Below, in pieces: positions 16,501 to 25,199 of a stretch of DNA of 64,000 bases. Made by a program: the position numbers and the translations under genes. The notes under the pieces were generated by a model. That model was not told where the DNA came from. It made no database searches and was given only the letters and a program-made list of their open reading frames with translations. The stretch is taken from positions 1 to 64,000 of the forward strand of contig CAJQMR010000032.1 in NCBI GenBank assembly GCA_905479495.1. Direction: 5' to 3'. Position 1 is the stretch's first letter. Each line of letters starts with the position of its first letter. The DNA comes from an uncultured Anaerolineae bacterium (GTDB taxonomy: Bacteria > Chloroflexota > Anaerolineae > Promineifilales > Promineifilaceae).

Positions 16501-19074
16501 CCATAGACTGTCATTTTCGTTCCAGTAGAAGAACAATAACGTATCTGCCTCATCTTCCGTAAGGTTATACTGCGCAATGTCTAATTCCAGGGTAATGGGT
16601 TGGCTAAACTGTGTCACCGGCTCCCCGGATAGTTCGGCAGTGGCACTGACATCAAACCGGTTAAGGTTGCCACTATTTTGGGCTACCGTTGCCTGGAAAG
16701 GCGTATGTTCAACAATCAGGGTTTCTGTAATGGCACCGTCAGGGAAAGTAACCTCCAAATCCCCTTGAGCTGAAACCAGTGACTGATCGCCTGCTCCAGC
16801 CACAATTGTTTCCGATACAATCGCTGTCCCTTCTAACCCAAGCTCGATTACAACATCTTCATCTCTAGCTTGCAAAACAGAAATGAAATCGGCATATCCA
16901 TAGGTAACTTCCATTGTGTCCGTGGTAACGGCGGTTAGCGTAACGGCATATAACCCCGGAGAGTCATAGGTATGGCTAGTTTGAGTTAATGTTTCAGTTG
17001 TCGTAATGCCATCACCAAAGCTCCAGATATAGGAATCTGCCGCAGGTTCCACCTCACTAGTAAATGTAACCATTCCCGGCGCCCAAATTTGTCGCGCATC
17101 AGCGCTGAAGAGCACAGTAGGAGTGACCACGCTGCTCCCTACCACTTCAGTAATGATCTGGCTCTCATCTAGAGTAGGAGCAGCTAATTGAGGCGGATCA
17201 TCAGCAATTGCGTTACCGTAATAAAGCCAGTAACTGTTGTTATTTTTCGTGAGTGGTGCCTGCAAAGAAAATGTTATGGTTGTTGTAGGGGTAATGATCG
17301 AACTAATCTGAGTCGGCACAAGAGACCAGCCATCTCCACTCCAATAAGCAATCCTCAGGTCTTGACCATCTTCCTGTAATTTGCCATCGGCAATAAGAAG
17401 ATCAACATCACTTATCGTTGTTGTTACCGTATTACTGGCAACATCATAAATAATGGGTACGGAGGTTGTCATGGTTAATGGTCGCCGGTAAGTGAAATCA
17501 TCGTTCCACCAAAGGGGCGGATCATTGTTAATATCTTCCGTAATTGTCACCAATGTTGAGGCAGTCATCTGACTCACAGAATTAGTGGCTGTAACAGTGG
17601 CAGTATAGGTACCAGCGACGGTAAAAATGTGACTCATACTGCTAATGCTACCACTCTCCCCAGTAACACCATCTCCAAAGTCCCAACTATAGGTAATATT
17701 CGTCCCTCCTGTAATTGAGGCCCATAACAAAGTAGATTCCCCTGGTAGAGTTGGGCTATCGTTAAACATTTCCAGACCAGTAATAATTTCGTCATCTGTT
17801 GGCGTAGGTGAGGGGGTCCACGTTGGCGTAGTTGTTGCCGTATTGGTTGGTGTTGGCGTGGGCGATGCTGTCGCAGTTGCCGTTGGGGTTGGCCCGCTAT
17901 TGGTTCCCACAATTAGCTCAGGAGAATTGGCTGCTTCCCGACTGGCAAAGGTGAGGCGCAATGAGGGATCGGTCGTGGTAAAAGCCAGACTGACAAGCCC
18001 TTCTCCAGCGATATATGATGTAACATCAATATCTGTCCAGGAATCTGCACTCACAGCCCCAGAGGAATTGATGGTGCTGCCTAACGCTGGTGCCGTATCA
18101 TAGGTAATATTAGTTTCCTGCCAATTGTCGTCTGTCACCTCCTTGACATCAATCCCAAATGAAGAACTGTCAATCGCATATAACCGCAGCGTAGCTGAAA
18201 CGACCAAGCCATCCAGGCCCTGTATATCAAACTGGAGATAGCTGTTGATCACAGGAGAAGTATCGGCGATCAAGGTTTGTATCAGGCCATAATTAGACGT
18301 GGAGCGGTTGCTCAATACGGCCGCATCGCCCACAGGGTCAAAAGAAAATGTACTGCCCTCCCCTGGAATGGGCGTATTGGTTGGTGTTGACGTAACTGTA
18401 GGGGTATTGGTTAGCGTAGCCGTAGCTGTCGGTGTATTGGTTGAAGTCGGTGTCGCTGTTGGGCCATCTGTGGCCGTGGGTGTATTAGTTGGTGTAGGGG
18501 TAGACGTTGCTCCCCCACTGCCAGTGTTAATTACCAGCTCTGGTTGATTTGTGGCTTCCCGGCTATCAAACTCCAAGCGATTAACAGAATCAGTAGTTGT
18601 CAAGGCAAAGCTGACTAATCCTTCCTGGGTGACATACGAGGAAACATCTATCTCGATCCAGGTATCCACTGTTAATGGTCCGGAGCTATCGATGAAATTT
18701 CCAACAGTTGGCGCATTGTTATAGGTAATCGTTGTTTCCCCCCAGCTAGTGTCAGCTACCTCCTGCACATCAATGCCATCCGATGAGTTGTTTGAAGCAT
18801 AGAGACGTAAGGTGGCACTCTCAACAGCCCCATCCAGATTTTGCACATCAAAACGAAGATAGCTAATCATCTCTGGCGACACATCTGTCCCCAGGTATAG
18901 ATATTGACCATAGTTACTGGTTGCCCGGTTGCTCATTACAAAAGCATCAGCCACCGGGGTAAAGGTGTAGTTGGTGGCTGTGGCAGTTGAATTTGTTGTC
19001 AGGATAGTAAGAATCCCTGCAGCCAATAGAACTGTCAGTAAGAATATTCGTCGTGCGGAGAAACGATTTGTCAT
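10561..19074 (-). CDS. Giant Sec-exported Rhs/YD-repeat protein
   Basis: 2837 residues. Order: signal peptide (residues 1-33, FLLTVLLAAGILTILTT); two DNRLRE-type beta domains (about 35-185 and 240-390), each followed by a Thr/Pro linker; a PKD domain (about 435-510, SYSWDFGDG-type); a DUF2341-like domain (520-625, WWNDDFTYRRPL); a second PKD; a SpvB-like start (about 893, SNGGVDLLTGSSTFQYPL); many YD repeats; a sialidase-like propeller insertion (about 2090-2460); then the Rhs core end GGGRWYDPALGRPLQPNPAG near 2555. After the core comes a unique tail of about 255 residues rich in Gly/Ala hydrophobic stretches (GGIAAGKGAAALIGASFGG), possibly membrane-acting. The gene has no ACGGCCGT octamer and is AT-richer than its neighbours. 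No PAAR or T6SS gene is nearby. The toxin role is inferred. Confidence 0.85.
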   Translation of the reverse strand: MTNRFSARRIFLLTVLLAAGILTILTTNSTATATNYTFTPVADAFVMSNRATSNYGQYLYLGTDVSPEMISYLRFDVQNLDGAVESATLRLYASNNSSDGIDVQEVADTSWGETTITYNNAPTVGNFIDSSGPLTVDTWIEIDVSSYVTQEGLVSFALTTTDSVNRLEFDSREATNQPELVINTGSGGATSTPTPTNTPTATDGPTATPTSTNTPTATATLTNTPTVTSTPTNTPIPGEGSTFSFDPVGDAAVLSNRSTSNYGLIQTLIADTSPVINSYLQFDIQGLDGLVVSATLRLYAIDSSSFGIDVKEVTDDNWQETNITYDTAPALGSTINSSGAVSADSWTDIDVTSYIAGEGLVSLAFTTTDPSLRLTFASREAANSPELIVGTNSGPTPTATATASPTPTPTNTATTTPTWTPSPTPTDDEIITGLEMFNDSPTLPGESTLLWASITGGTNITYSWDFGDGVTGESGSISSMSHIFTVAGTYTATVTATNSVSQMTASTLVTITEDINNDPPLWWNDDFTYRRPLTMTTSVPIIYDVASNTVTTTISDVDLLIADGKLQEDGQDLRIAYWSGDGWSLVPTQISSIITPTTTITFSLQAPLTKNNNSYWLYYGNAIADDPPQLAAPTLDESQIITEVVGSSVVTPTVLFSADARQIWAPGMVTFTSEVEPAADSYIWSFGDGITTTETLTQTSHTYDSPGLYAVTLTAVTTDTMEVTYGYADFISVLQARDEDVVIELGLEGTAIVSETIVAGAGDQSLVSAQGDLEVTFPDGAITETLIVEHTPFQATVAQNSGNLNRFDVSATAELSGEPVTQFSQPITLELDIAQYNLTEDEADTLLFFYWNENDSLWQPITTTVDFAQGKAWAETDHFSEFAVAKNNGMGTPALRRLPSVSNGGVDLLTGSSTFQYPLTVPPGTHGMQPNLSLVYNSGAADTLLDEQAGLVGLGFELAGLGWIQLDVDTGEYYLNLNGVSERLIQIGETTSYQTEHTTYWQIEQIAGGTNGTGSYWQVTIQDGTRYQFGKTLASSSALLYVDENFPTEIYQYNLDTVVDTYGNMMSIYYAENKVTANPQAANADGSAWPIRIEYTANSNTGLTSGREIVLLYGQPNTNIVNGEGERADFSGLNSIYDAGPGGGYGYPEALKEIQMFVGGQHVRTYLLDYEYYTQNSEISSSYGPRDYHLMLTGIQEHGTGGQGLPKTTLNYAETGHLRTILNGYGGSVTYGYEQIEGGLRSLGSPDSWWVNQTIDPDTERWRVLTRTIVDNAHNTSRVLTFQYEYVGAGFDEAFVGHQQVNVTDPEGDITKTFFSLGSYYTTFDAGQYRYKVPWGKPYRVEVWQDNAVLSSTLFEYDVTHTNIRCSWTTMGSAPTLTTCYEYDLYGNVVEINENGERVTKITYLAPPTGQYITNLPEYVYRFDGNGSTLIGQSKNDYTFYGNGYSVASVTTTQPDLSSQNGPSQISYTHFDAFGNVDETWNGDVQHVTTIAYDPVYHTFPEKETYANGLFETYVYDPRFGLLNSVTNVSNFTTSYTYDELGRIKTQTGVNGTATFTYNDIDAGTIDGLIVHVEAFGQSDYLVQSYYGVGQLYKEVQYGQLETTYNYDSQGRLVMSTLPYTSAANRRELNTVYDALGRPLSVETRDSVDGVQYAYPDWQTVIATDAQSLTTEYQLDAFGRVTAVTEAGTVTTQYNYLDNTPDFRLQIIDDAGNQTMITYDSLGRKVSLNDPDMGTWLYTYDARGNLETQTDARGVVTTMTYDLLGRLDTKSYAIPEGSDIADTATVNYEYPSPTRTEMWDGSGHTVWQYDLTGLLLEETKTIDGSTFTTKYGYNSGRLETITYPDGEVVTYTLNTANQIVGLVGEDSYLANAEYDPLGQVKVWELGGIATQIIQYNSATHRPTYVQTTNVNSEQVQNLELVFDEVGRLDWWTDNSQGSSLWLNPVYDGLNRLDSIDSNDAIFQQDYDYDAIGNLTDRNGLIFTYAIGERPHLPGSDSEDREYAYDENGNMTSRVIDPLLGSAVTVNYLYDAENRLSQVISDTVDSVITTTLTYDGNGQLVLQNTGEAQSKLFVNEYLQGISNGGVGTKLSTSGPNERADDPSIAMYGDIPYFVWSEADGGILFYRFDDPNITAPVTIVTETITANEKITHGYPSIAVGTDGTIHVVWTSYFQDSSYLLITSDVYYSYSEDGGVSWSESEAVSTAFDISDYETGPDVWDYASTPHIVLDNENNVHVMWGHIWKPDRDPNSPVGSKTLHRVRFADGTWSENVSILGESGLGSINSFSSHKMVNGPANTVYAFLWESEDGELSHYRIWNGTSWGTPEYYTGYVYSAAVDEMGTIHTLRKDDNFEPPQLFYIYKTSEAETWSEPEQILDSFPSQYELVVSVDGVVNFVYFVYDYVNEYELVMHSTRVAANVWSSGEILSTDFERWNAYDFVASDDTLHFVYEKISDDWTYQDVFYDYSGRFALDDVVKHYYAGGQQVATRTGNGALFYHVNDPSGTSLLLLDENGDEVGQTIYDGFGGVLTSTMPLAINNALPGVPDAVTGLVHLGGGRWYDPALGRPLQPNPAGGPPTVPQVLNRYAATPLGQPGVYQAKSSSWNPFTNDYTSNIGKALVSNEASKAAARGAYTYLRASAYTIVGDPIVDTVTRAVARSQFAEKAILAAGAGGILARDLIPDSLQRFGRNLFGKAVELNTRIVTEEVVIGSYFSYGHRLPAGRVVGKLLGSKLGIHFLDAGIGLGVDMGYQWLLDAGNPYLNTAQRWQRARVQGFGSLLSFAGGIAAGKGAAALIGASFGGPVGFVVGVGISIAWDVWAAPWIYDNIGAIPTRNLAPLFK

Positions 19075-19371
19075 GATAGACCCCCATAAAATTTAAAATG
19101 CTTTGCTATACTAAATGTCATTCGGCCGTTTTTTCGGACAAAATTCGCAAAATTGGTCTAAACTCACCCAACCTCCCCCCTCGTGGGCATCGCGTCAGAC
19201 AAGCAATGACCCCGCGTCAGGCAAGCCCCACCCCTGAACACGTATCCTGTAAATAAATACCCGTAATCGGTAATCCGTTTACGGTAATCGGTAAAATCTT
19301 TCGCTCACCGCTTACCGATTACGGATTACGGATAACCGACGACGGATTACCGCAACCCAGGGGGTACAATC
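19075..19371. other. Divergent intergenic region with TAATCGGTAA inverted repeats
   Basis: The region between the Rhs and macroglobulin genes. Bases 19255-19351 are built of CGTAATCGGTAATCC units followed by the inverse TTACCGATTACGG units, able to form long hairpins. An imperfect direct repeat GCGTCAGACAAGC / GCGTCAGGCAAGC lies around 19190-19225. No gene was seen, and no convincing promoter was identified for either side. Confidence 0.5.
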
Positions 19372-22300
19372 ATGAACCAACGCCTGCGCTTTTTATTTAT
19401 ATTTTTTGCAATGCTCGTCATCCTGGCTGCTTGCCAGGGTGACCAACCAGAAATTACCACGCCCACGGCCGTTTCCACCAACCGCAGCGAAACAATCGAA
19501 ATCGACGATCCCGAATCTACTGCCACGCCCACGGCCGTTCCCGACCATCTCGCCTGGGAACCAGTGGGTGACTTTGCCCTGGACGACTTCCCACCCGATG
19601 CCCCGCTGGTGCTGCAATTTAACCAGCCGATGGAGACCACCGCGCCCCAGCCGCTCCTCTTCTCCCCGCCCGTGCGCGGTGCGTTTGAATGGAGCGACAA
19701 CAACACCGTCCTCACCTTCACCCCCGATGAAAGCTTTAGCACCAATCGCAGCTATTGGGTGAATTTGCACGCCTCCGTTAAGAGCAGCAGTGGGCTGGAA
19801 TTTGCCTCCATTCAGCGCTGGCAAATCAGAACGCAAAACACGCCCCAAGTTAGCCGACGCACCCCCAGTGGCACCACCGTTGCCGAGCGCCAACCAAGCT
19901 TTGCCCTCATGTTTAATCGAGAGATGGATCATGCTTCGGTGGCAGACGCCATCGCCATCTCGCCCACGGTTGATTACATGCTGGCATGGGATGACAATAC
20001 GCTCAATCTCATCGTCGAAGAGCAGCTTGCTTTTGGCACCGAGTATGAATTTAGCGTAGGCAAAACGGCCGTTGACCAAACCAACCGTCACTTAGCCCAA
20101 CCCTATACCTGGACCGTTCAACTGGCCGAGCCGCTCGCCAGCGTTTCCTGGCCCACTGCCAGCAACCACCTGGCCCCCATCGTCCTCCAATTCAACTATG
20201 CCATCGATCTGGACCAGCTGCGCGAGGTTATGGAAATTAAGCCCTCTATCAGCGGCAAGCTCAGCTGGAGCAACGATTACAAACGGATTGAGCTGGACCC
20301 GGAAAACCAGCTGCCCGCCGACACCACCTACACCATCAGCTTCAGCAGCCCGCTGCGTGATGCCAACGGTGAAGATCTTCCCCAGCCAGAAGCGGTGACC
20401 TTCACCACGCCGCCCGTCATCCTCTCTGCCACGCCCCAAGGCAGCAACAACCATCCCGCTGACACGATTAAGATTCGCTTCGACCGGCCGATGGACCCCG
20501 CCAGCAGCGAAGCCGCTTTCCAGATTGAACCAGCCACCAGCGGCAGCTTTAGCTGGCAAGAAACGACCCTCATCTTCGCGCCAGAAGATGGCTATCTGGC
20601 CGAAAACAGCAGCTATACCGTCACCATCGCCCCCACGGCGCTCAGTGCCGACGGCGAGCCGGTGCTGAACGATGTCTACACCTGGGAATTCACCACCAAA
20701 GCCCTGCAAGATGTGGCCAACTTTGGCTATGGTCCCAATGCCCAGGTGCTGGATGTGAACGGCCGTCGCGCCATCCAATTTCAAGCCTTCCGCCGTGACG
20801 CGCTTCAGTTCAACTTCGAGCTATACCAGCTCAGCATGAACCAATTTCTGGACCGCTACAAATCTGGCTTTCACGGCTGGATCTGGCAAGATGAGGAGGA
20901 CACATCCATCGACATCACGGGCACCGAACTGGTGGCCGACTGGCAAATGACCAGCAGCAGCCCGCTGCAAGAATGGGCCAACGTGCAGGAAACCATCATC
21001 CCCGCTGACGTACCGCCCGGCCTCTACATCCTTAACTTGATTGCAGGCAACGTCAACGACCAGCTCATCCTGGTCATCAGCGAAAACGCCGTGGCGGTGA
21101 AGCAGGCCGATGAGCAGCTGCTGGTCTGGGTGACGGACATCAACGGCGCGTCCGTGCCTGACGCGGCCGTTACGATTTTCGCGCGCAACGGGAATGTCAT
21201 CGCCAGCGGTCAGGCCAACGAGGAAGGTCTGTTTGAAGCGACCCTGCTCAATTTTGGCGAAGGCGGCCCGCCTGCCACCGAACCGCTTATCGTCGCGGCC
21301 CAAGTGGGTAACGACGTGACCCTCACGGGCCTTTCCCCAGAATGGCAAAGCAGCGGCGGTTATTACGATTGGCAGTCGGGCCATCCCGCTGACGCCCAAT
21401 CGGCCGCTTTTGTCTATACCGAACGGCCGATTTACAAACCGGGCCAAACCGTCTACTTCAAAGCCATCATGCGCCTGGATGATGATGCCCTGCTCTCCGT
21501 GCCGCCCGCCGGTACGGCCGTTACCATCCGCATTCGTGACAGCCGCAACAACGTCGTACAAACTCAGGAACTAACCACCAACAGCTTTGGCACGGTAAAC
21601 GGCCGTTTCCAGATTGCCGAAGGCGCGTCATTGGGGATTTACACAGTCGAACTGTCCTTTAACGGCACTGACCACAACCAGGTCTTCAAGGTGGAAGATT
21701 ACCGCAAGCCCGACTATGAAGTCACCGTCAGCAGCGATGCCGCTGCCTACGTGCAGGGCGGCCAATCTGAAGTGACCATCGACACCGCCTACTTTTTTGG
21801 CGAGCCGGTGACCAACGCCGAAGTCAGCCTGCGCCGCTTCCAGGTACAGCCTGATTGGTACGCGCCTGGCCTCTTCACCTGGTACGAACTGTACGGCGTC
21901 AACGCCCTGCACGGCACGACGGACGAAAACGGCCGTCTCAGCCTCAACGTTCCCTTGCGCGGCGATGGTCTCTACTTTGAGCAGCACGACTGGAACAGCA
22001 GTCTGGGCCAGATTCAGTGGGGGCTGGAAGCCACCGTCGATGATGGCAGCCATCAGACCGTCAGCGGCCACGCCGTCATCACCATTTACGATGCCGCCGA
22101 ATATCTCGCCGTGGAGACGGGCGGCTACGTGCAAGAGCCGGGCTCTCCGTTCCGTATCAGCGCCACCGTGCAAACGGTGTTTGATGAGCCTGTGGCCAAT
22201 CGCCCCTTGGAACTCAGCCTGCGCCGCTGGAACCGCAACACTTACGAATATGACACCGTGGTGCAGTCTGCCGAATTGACCACCGGGGAAAACGGCCGTG

Positions 22301-25155
22301 CCAACCTAAACTTCACCATTGACGAACCCGGCTATTACCAGCTTCGTGTCACCGGGCAAGATGGTCAGGGCAAGATCATGACCTACACCAGCTGGGTCTA
22401 CGCTTTTAGCGACTTTTACAACAATTGGTACGGCAGCGACAGCGGTGACCTGCACCTGGTGGCCGATAAAGAGGAATATCGTCCCGGCGACGTGGCCCAC
22501 ATTCTGGTTGAATCCAGCTTTAGCGGCCCGGCGCTGCTCACCGTGGAGCGCGGTTCTATCCGCCGCCAGGAATTAGTCGAGCTGACCGCACCCATCACCC
22601 GACTGCCCATCACCATCGAAGAAGGCGATACGCCCAACGTTTACGTGGCTATCAACGCCTGGCAGGAACAGGACACGACCCTGACGGAAAATACGAGTAG
22701 CAGCTTGCCGGACAGCCGCCTCATGACAAGTTATGTCAATTTGCTCGTGCCCGCCTTCACCAAACGGCTCAACGTGGCCATCACGACTGACAAGCCAGAC
22801 TATGCCCCTGGCGAGGAAGCCACCTTCACCGTGCGCGTCACCAACTATCGCGGCGAACCCGTTTCGGCCGAAGTGTCTCTGGCGCTTGTGGATGAAGCCA
22901 TCTTCGCCCTCAGCCCAGAGCTAAGCGGTCTGATGTACGACGCGTTTTACTATGAACGGGCCAGCAACGTGCGAACTTACAATGCGATGAACCCCACACG
23001 TTACCTCTGGGATGGGGGGTATGGCGGTGGCGGTGGTGATGGCGGGGTGACCGGTGGTCCACGTCAGGATTTCCCGGATACGGCCGTTTGGCAGCCCACC
23101 CTCTACACCGATTTTAATGGCGAAGTGGCCGTCACCGTCACCCTGCCAGACAGCCTCACCAGTTGGCGGGCCACGGCCAAAGCCACCACCGCCGACACGC
23201 AGGTAGGCGAGACAACCGCCAACGTCATCACCAAACAAGATGTGATTATTCGGCCGCTCCTGCCACGCATCCTCACCGCTGGGGACACGTTGGCGTTGTC
23301 AGCCATCGTTCACAACTATAGTGATTCTGTTCAGGAATTGAGCGTTGAGTTGGAGATTGGAGATCAGAGATTGGAGATTGGCGGGGAGGCGGCGCAAACC
23401 ATCATCTTGCAGCCGGGACAGCAGCGCATTGTGGGCTGGCCGGTTGAAGCGGTTGAGGCTGGCGAGGTTGAGGTATTGATTACGGCCGTTCCTACCCAAG
23501 GAACAGGCCCCAGCGACGCCATCCAACTGCCTCTCACCATCCAACCATTAGCCATCCCCGACGTAACCACCGAGGTAGGCCAGTTCACCGGCCGCTTCGA
23601 AACCACCGTCACCGTCCCGGACGATGCCCTACCTATGAGCCAGGTCGAAGTGCAGCTCAGCCGCTCCATCGCGGGCAGCATGTTGGAAGGACTGCAATAC
23701 CTCACTGGCTACCCTTACGGCTGCGTCGAGCAAACGATGAGCAAAGCGCTGCCCAACGCCGTGGTCGGGCGGGCGCTCAACCAGCTTGGCGTCACCAATC
23801 CCACGCTGCAAGCCGAGCTGCCGGGGCAGATCAACGCCAGCATCCAGCGGCTCTACGGCTTCCAGCATTCTGACGGCGGCTGGGGCTGGTGGTACGACGA
23901 CGACAGCCACGACTACCAAACGGCATGGGTCATTTTTGGCCTGGCCCAGGTGGCCGACGCGGGCTACGAAATAGAGCCCGGCGTGATCGAACGCGGCGTG
24001 GAATGGTTTAACAACCAGTCTCCAGCCGAGGTCGATGCTCGCACCCGCGCCTTTGCTTACTACGCCATGGCCCTGGCCGGTCTGCCCAATGATGACCTCA
24101 CACTCAACCTGGCCGCAAATCGGCATATTCTCAACGGCGACGAGTTTAGCCTGGCTGCCCTGGCCCTGACCCTGCACGAAATGGGCGAAAATGAATTGGC
24201 GGCTGAGGTTTTGGCGGAATTGGGGGAAACGGCCGTTTCCCTTGAAGGTTCTGTTCATTGGGCCGGATCCAACGAAGATGGACATTATTACAACAAAGTG
24301 ATGGCCTCTAACATCCGCACCACCGCCCTGGCGCTCAGCGCCTACAGCCAGATTGAGCCGCGCAGCGAACTGATTCCCGGCATCGTACGCTGGCTAATGG
24401 CCCAGCGGCGCAGCCAGGGCTGGGGCACCACCAACGAAACCTCCTTCGCCATCCTGGGCCTGACCGACCACCTGCTGGCGACCAGCTACAGCGAAGCCGC
24501 CACGACTACCAGTTACACCGTGCAGGTCAACGGCCAGACCGTGGCCAGCGGCACGCTGGGGCGCGGCGAACCGGCCGTCTCCCTGACCATTCCGCTGGAA
24601 CAGCTGCAAACGGGCGAAAATGAGGTGGTCCTGACCCAGAGCGGTGGCGGGCGACTCTACTTTGTGCTGAACGGCCGTATGTTTGTGCCGCGCGGTGACA
24701 TCGAAGCCGCTGGCGAAGTACGGATCACTCGCCGTTACCTGGATGGCCAAACAGGCCAGCCGTTAACCAACATCGAACCGGGCCAGCTGGTGCAAATTCG
24801 CCTGACGGTTGATTTGCCCGACCAGGGCAGCTACATCATCATCGAAGACCATCTGCCCGGCGGCCTGGAGGCGCTCAACGAGGGGCTGGCCACCACCAGC
24901 CATGTCGCCGACGCTTATAACGGGCCAACCTACCGCTGGCATGAGCTGGGCTACAATTACAAAGAGGTGTTTGGCGACCGCGTCAGCTTCTTCATCACCG
25001 AGATGGACCCGCGGCCATTGACCATTAACTACTACGCGCGGGCCACGCAGGCAGGCAGCTTCACCGCCATGCCTACCGAGGTATACGCCATGTACGATGC
25101 GGCCGTTTGGGGTCGTTCTGCCAGCAACCAAATTGTGATTGAATTACCGGAATAA
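19372..25155 (+). CDS. Bacterial alpha-2-macroglobulin lipoprotein with thioester
   Basis: 1927 residues. A lipoprotein signal ends at LAAC (Cys 21). Four SbsA/Big_5-like Ig domains follow (about 55-440; each has an FNQPM- or FDRPM-type strand), then macroglobulin domains (YTERPIYKPGQTVYFKA near 685) and the bait/ANA region (SLTSWRATAKA near 1260). The thioester motif GCVEQ has its Cys at residue 1451. An alpha-toroid (HSDGGWGWWYDDDSHDYQTAW) and a receptor-like end follow. These proteins sit in the envelope and trap attacking proteases covalently. The added Ig domains make it longer than the usual YfhM form. The gene carries about a dozen octamers and an in-frame short-repeat insertion at 23350-23381. 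No PBP1C gene is adjacent. Confidence 0.9.
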   Translation: MNQRLRFLFIFFAMLVILAACQGDQPEITTPTAVSTNRSETIEIDDPESTATPTAVPDHLAWEPVGDFALDDFPPDAPLVLQFNQPMETTAPQPLLFSPPVRGAFEWSDNNTVLTFTPDESFSTNRSYWVNLHASVKSSSGLEFASIQRWQIRTQNTPQVSRRTPSGTTVAERQPSFALMFNREMDHASVADAIAISPTVDYMLAWDDNTLNLIVEEQLAFGTEYEFSVGKTAVDQTNRHLAQPYTWTVQLAEPLASVSWPTASNHLAPIVLQFNYAIDLDQLREVMEIKPSISGKLSWSNDYKRIELDPENQLPADTTYTISFSSPLRDANGEDLPQPEAVTFTTPPVILSATPQGSNNHPADTIKIRFDRPMDPASSEAAFQIEPATSGSFSWQETTLIFAPEDGYLAENSSYTVTIAPTALSADGEPVLNDVYTWEFTTKALQDVANFGYGPNAQVLDVNGRRAIQFQAFRRDALQFNFELYQLSMNQFLDRYKSGFHGWIWQDEEDTSIDITGTELVADWQMTSSSPLQEWANVQETIIPADVPPGLYILNLIAGNVNDQLILVISENAVAVKQADEQLLVWVTDINGASVPDAAVTIFARNGNVIASGQANEEGLFEATLLNFGEGGPPATEPLIVAAQVGNDVTLTGLSPEWQSSGGYYDWQSGHPADAQSAAFVYTERPIYKPGQTVYFKAIMRLDDDALLSVPPAGTAVTIRIRDSRNNVVQTQELTTNSFGTVNGRFQIAEGASLGIYTVELSFNGTDHNQVFKVEDYRKPDYEVTVSSDAAAYVQGGQSEVTIDTAYFFGEPVTNAEVSLRRFQVQPDWYAPGLFTWYELYGVNALHGTTDENGRLSLNVPLRGDGLYFEQHDWNSSLGQIQWGLEATVDDGSHQTVSGHAVITIYDAAEYLAVETGGYVQEPGSPFRISATVQTVFDEPVANRPLELSLRRWNRNTYEYDTVVQSAELTTGENGRANLNFTIDEPGYYQLRVTGQDGQGKIMTYTSWVYAFSDFYNNWYGSDSGDLHLVADKEEYRPGDVAHILVESSFSGPALLTVERGSIRRQELVELTAPITRLPITIEEGDTPNVYVAINAWQEQDTTLTENTSSSLPDSRLMTSYVNLLVPAFTKRLNVAITTDKPDYAPGEEATFTVRVTNYRGEPVSAEVSLALVDEAIFALSPELSGLMYDAFYYERASNVRTYNAMNPTRYLWDGGYGGGGGDGGVTGGPRQDFPDTAVWQPTLYTDFNGEVAVTVTLPDSLTSWRATAKATTADTQVGETTANVITKQDVIIRPLLPRILTAGDTLALSAIVHNYSDSVQELSVELEIGDQRLEIGGEAAQTIILQPGQQRIVGWPVEAVEAGEVEVLITAVPTQGTGPSDAIQLPLTIQPLAIPDVTTEVGQFTGRFETTVTVPDDALPMSQVEVQLSRSIAGSMLEGLQYLTGYPYGCVEQTMSKALPNAVVGRALNQLGVTNPTLQAELPGQINASIQRLYGFQHSDGGWGWWYDDDSHDYQTAWVIFGLAQVADAGYEIEPGVIERGVEWFNNQSPAEVDARTRAFAYYAMALAGLPNDDLTLNLAANRHILNGDEFSLAALALTLHEMGENELAAEVLAELGETAVSLEGSVHWAGSNEDGHYYNKVMASNIRTTALALSAYSQIEPRSELIPGIVRWLMAQRRSQGWGTTNETSFAILGLTDHLLATSYSEAATTTSYTVQVNGQTVASGTLGRGEPAVSLTIPLEQLQTGENEVVLTQSGGGRLYFVLNGRMFVPRGDIEAAGEVRITRRYLDGQTGQPLTNIEPGQLVQIRLTVDLPDQGSYIIIEDHLPGGLEALNEGLATTSHVADAYNGPTYRWHELGYNYKEVFGDRVSFFITEMDPRPLTINYYARATQAGSFTAMPTEVYAMYDAAVWGRSASNQIVIELPE
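23350..23381. repeat. Dispersed short repeat inside the macroglobulin gene
   Basis: TTGGAGATTGGAGATCAGAG followed by ATTGGAGATTGG, in frame as L-E-I-G-D-Q-R-L-E-I-G. It is nearly identical to 41662-41690 in yqeB. Confidence 0.7.
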
Positions 25156-25162
25156 ATGTATG

Positions 25163-25191
25163 GTAGGGGCGACCCGGCGGGTCGCCCCTAC
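25163..25191 (+). repeat. REP-type hairpin with GTAG/CTAC ends
   Basis: Perfect 13-bp stem GTAGGGGCGACCC, loop GGC, GGGTCGCCCCTAC. It lies between the macroglobulin and the next lipoprotein gene. The GTAG end is typical of REPs served by RAYT enzymes. It is the same family as 50719, 51082 and 51478. Confidence 0.8.
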
Positions 25192-25199
25192 AAAAATGG

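Noticed and set aside
19393..20091. Long minus-strand frames (232, 230, 246, 181 and 218 aa) opposite the macroglobulin gene
   Set aside because: They are antisense shadows of a GC-rich gene with clear domain and thioester motifs. Their text is low-complexity Gly/Val/Arg and no ribosome sites precede them.
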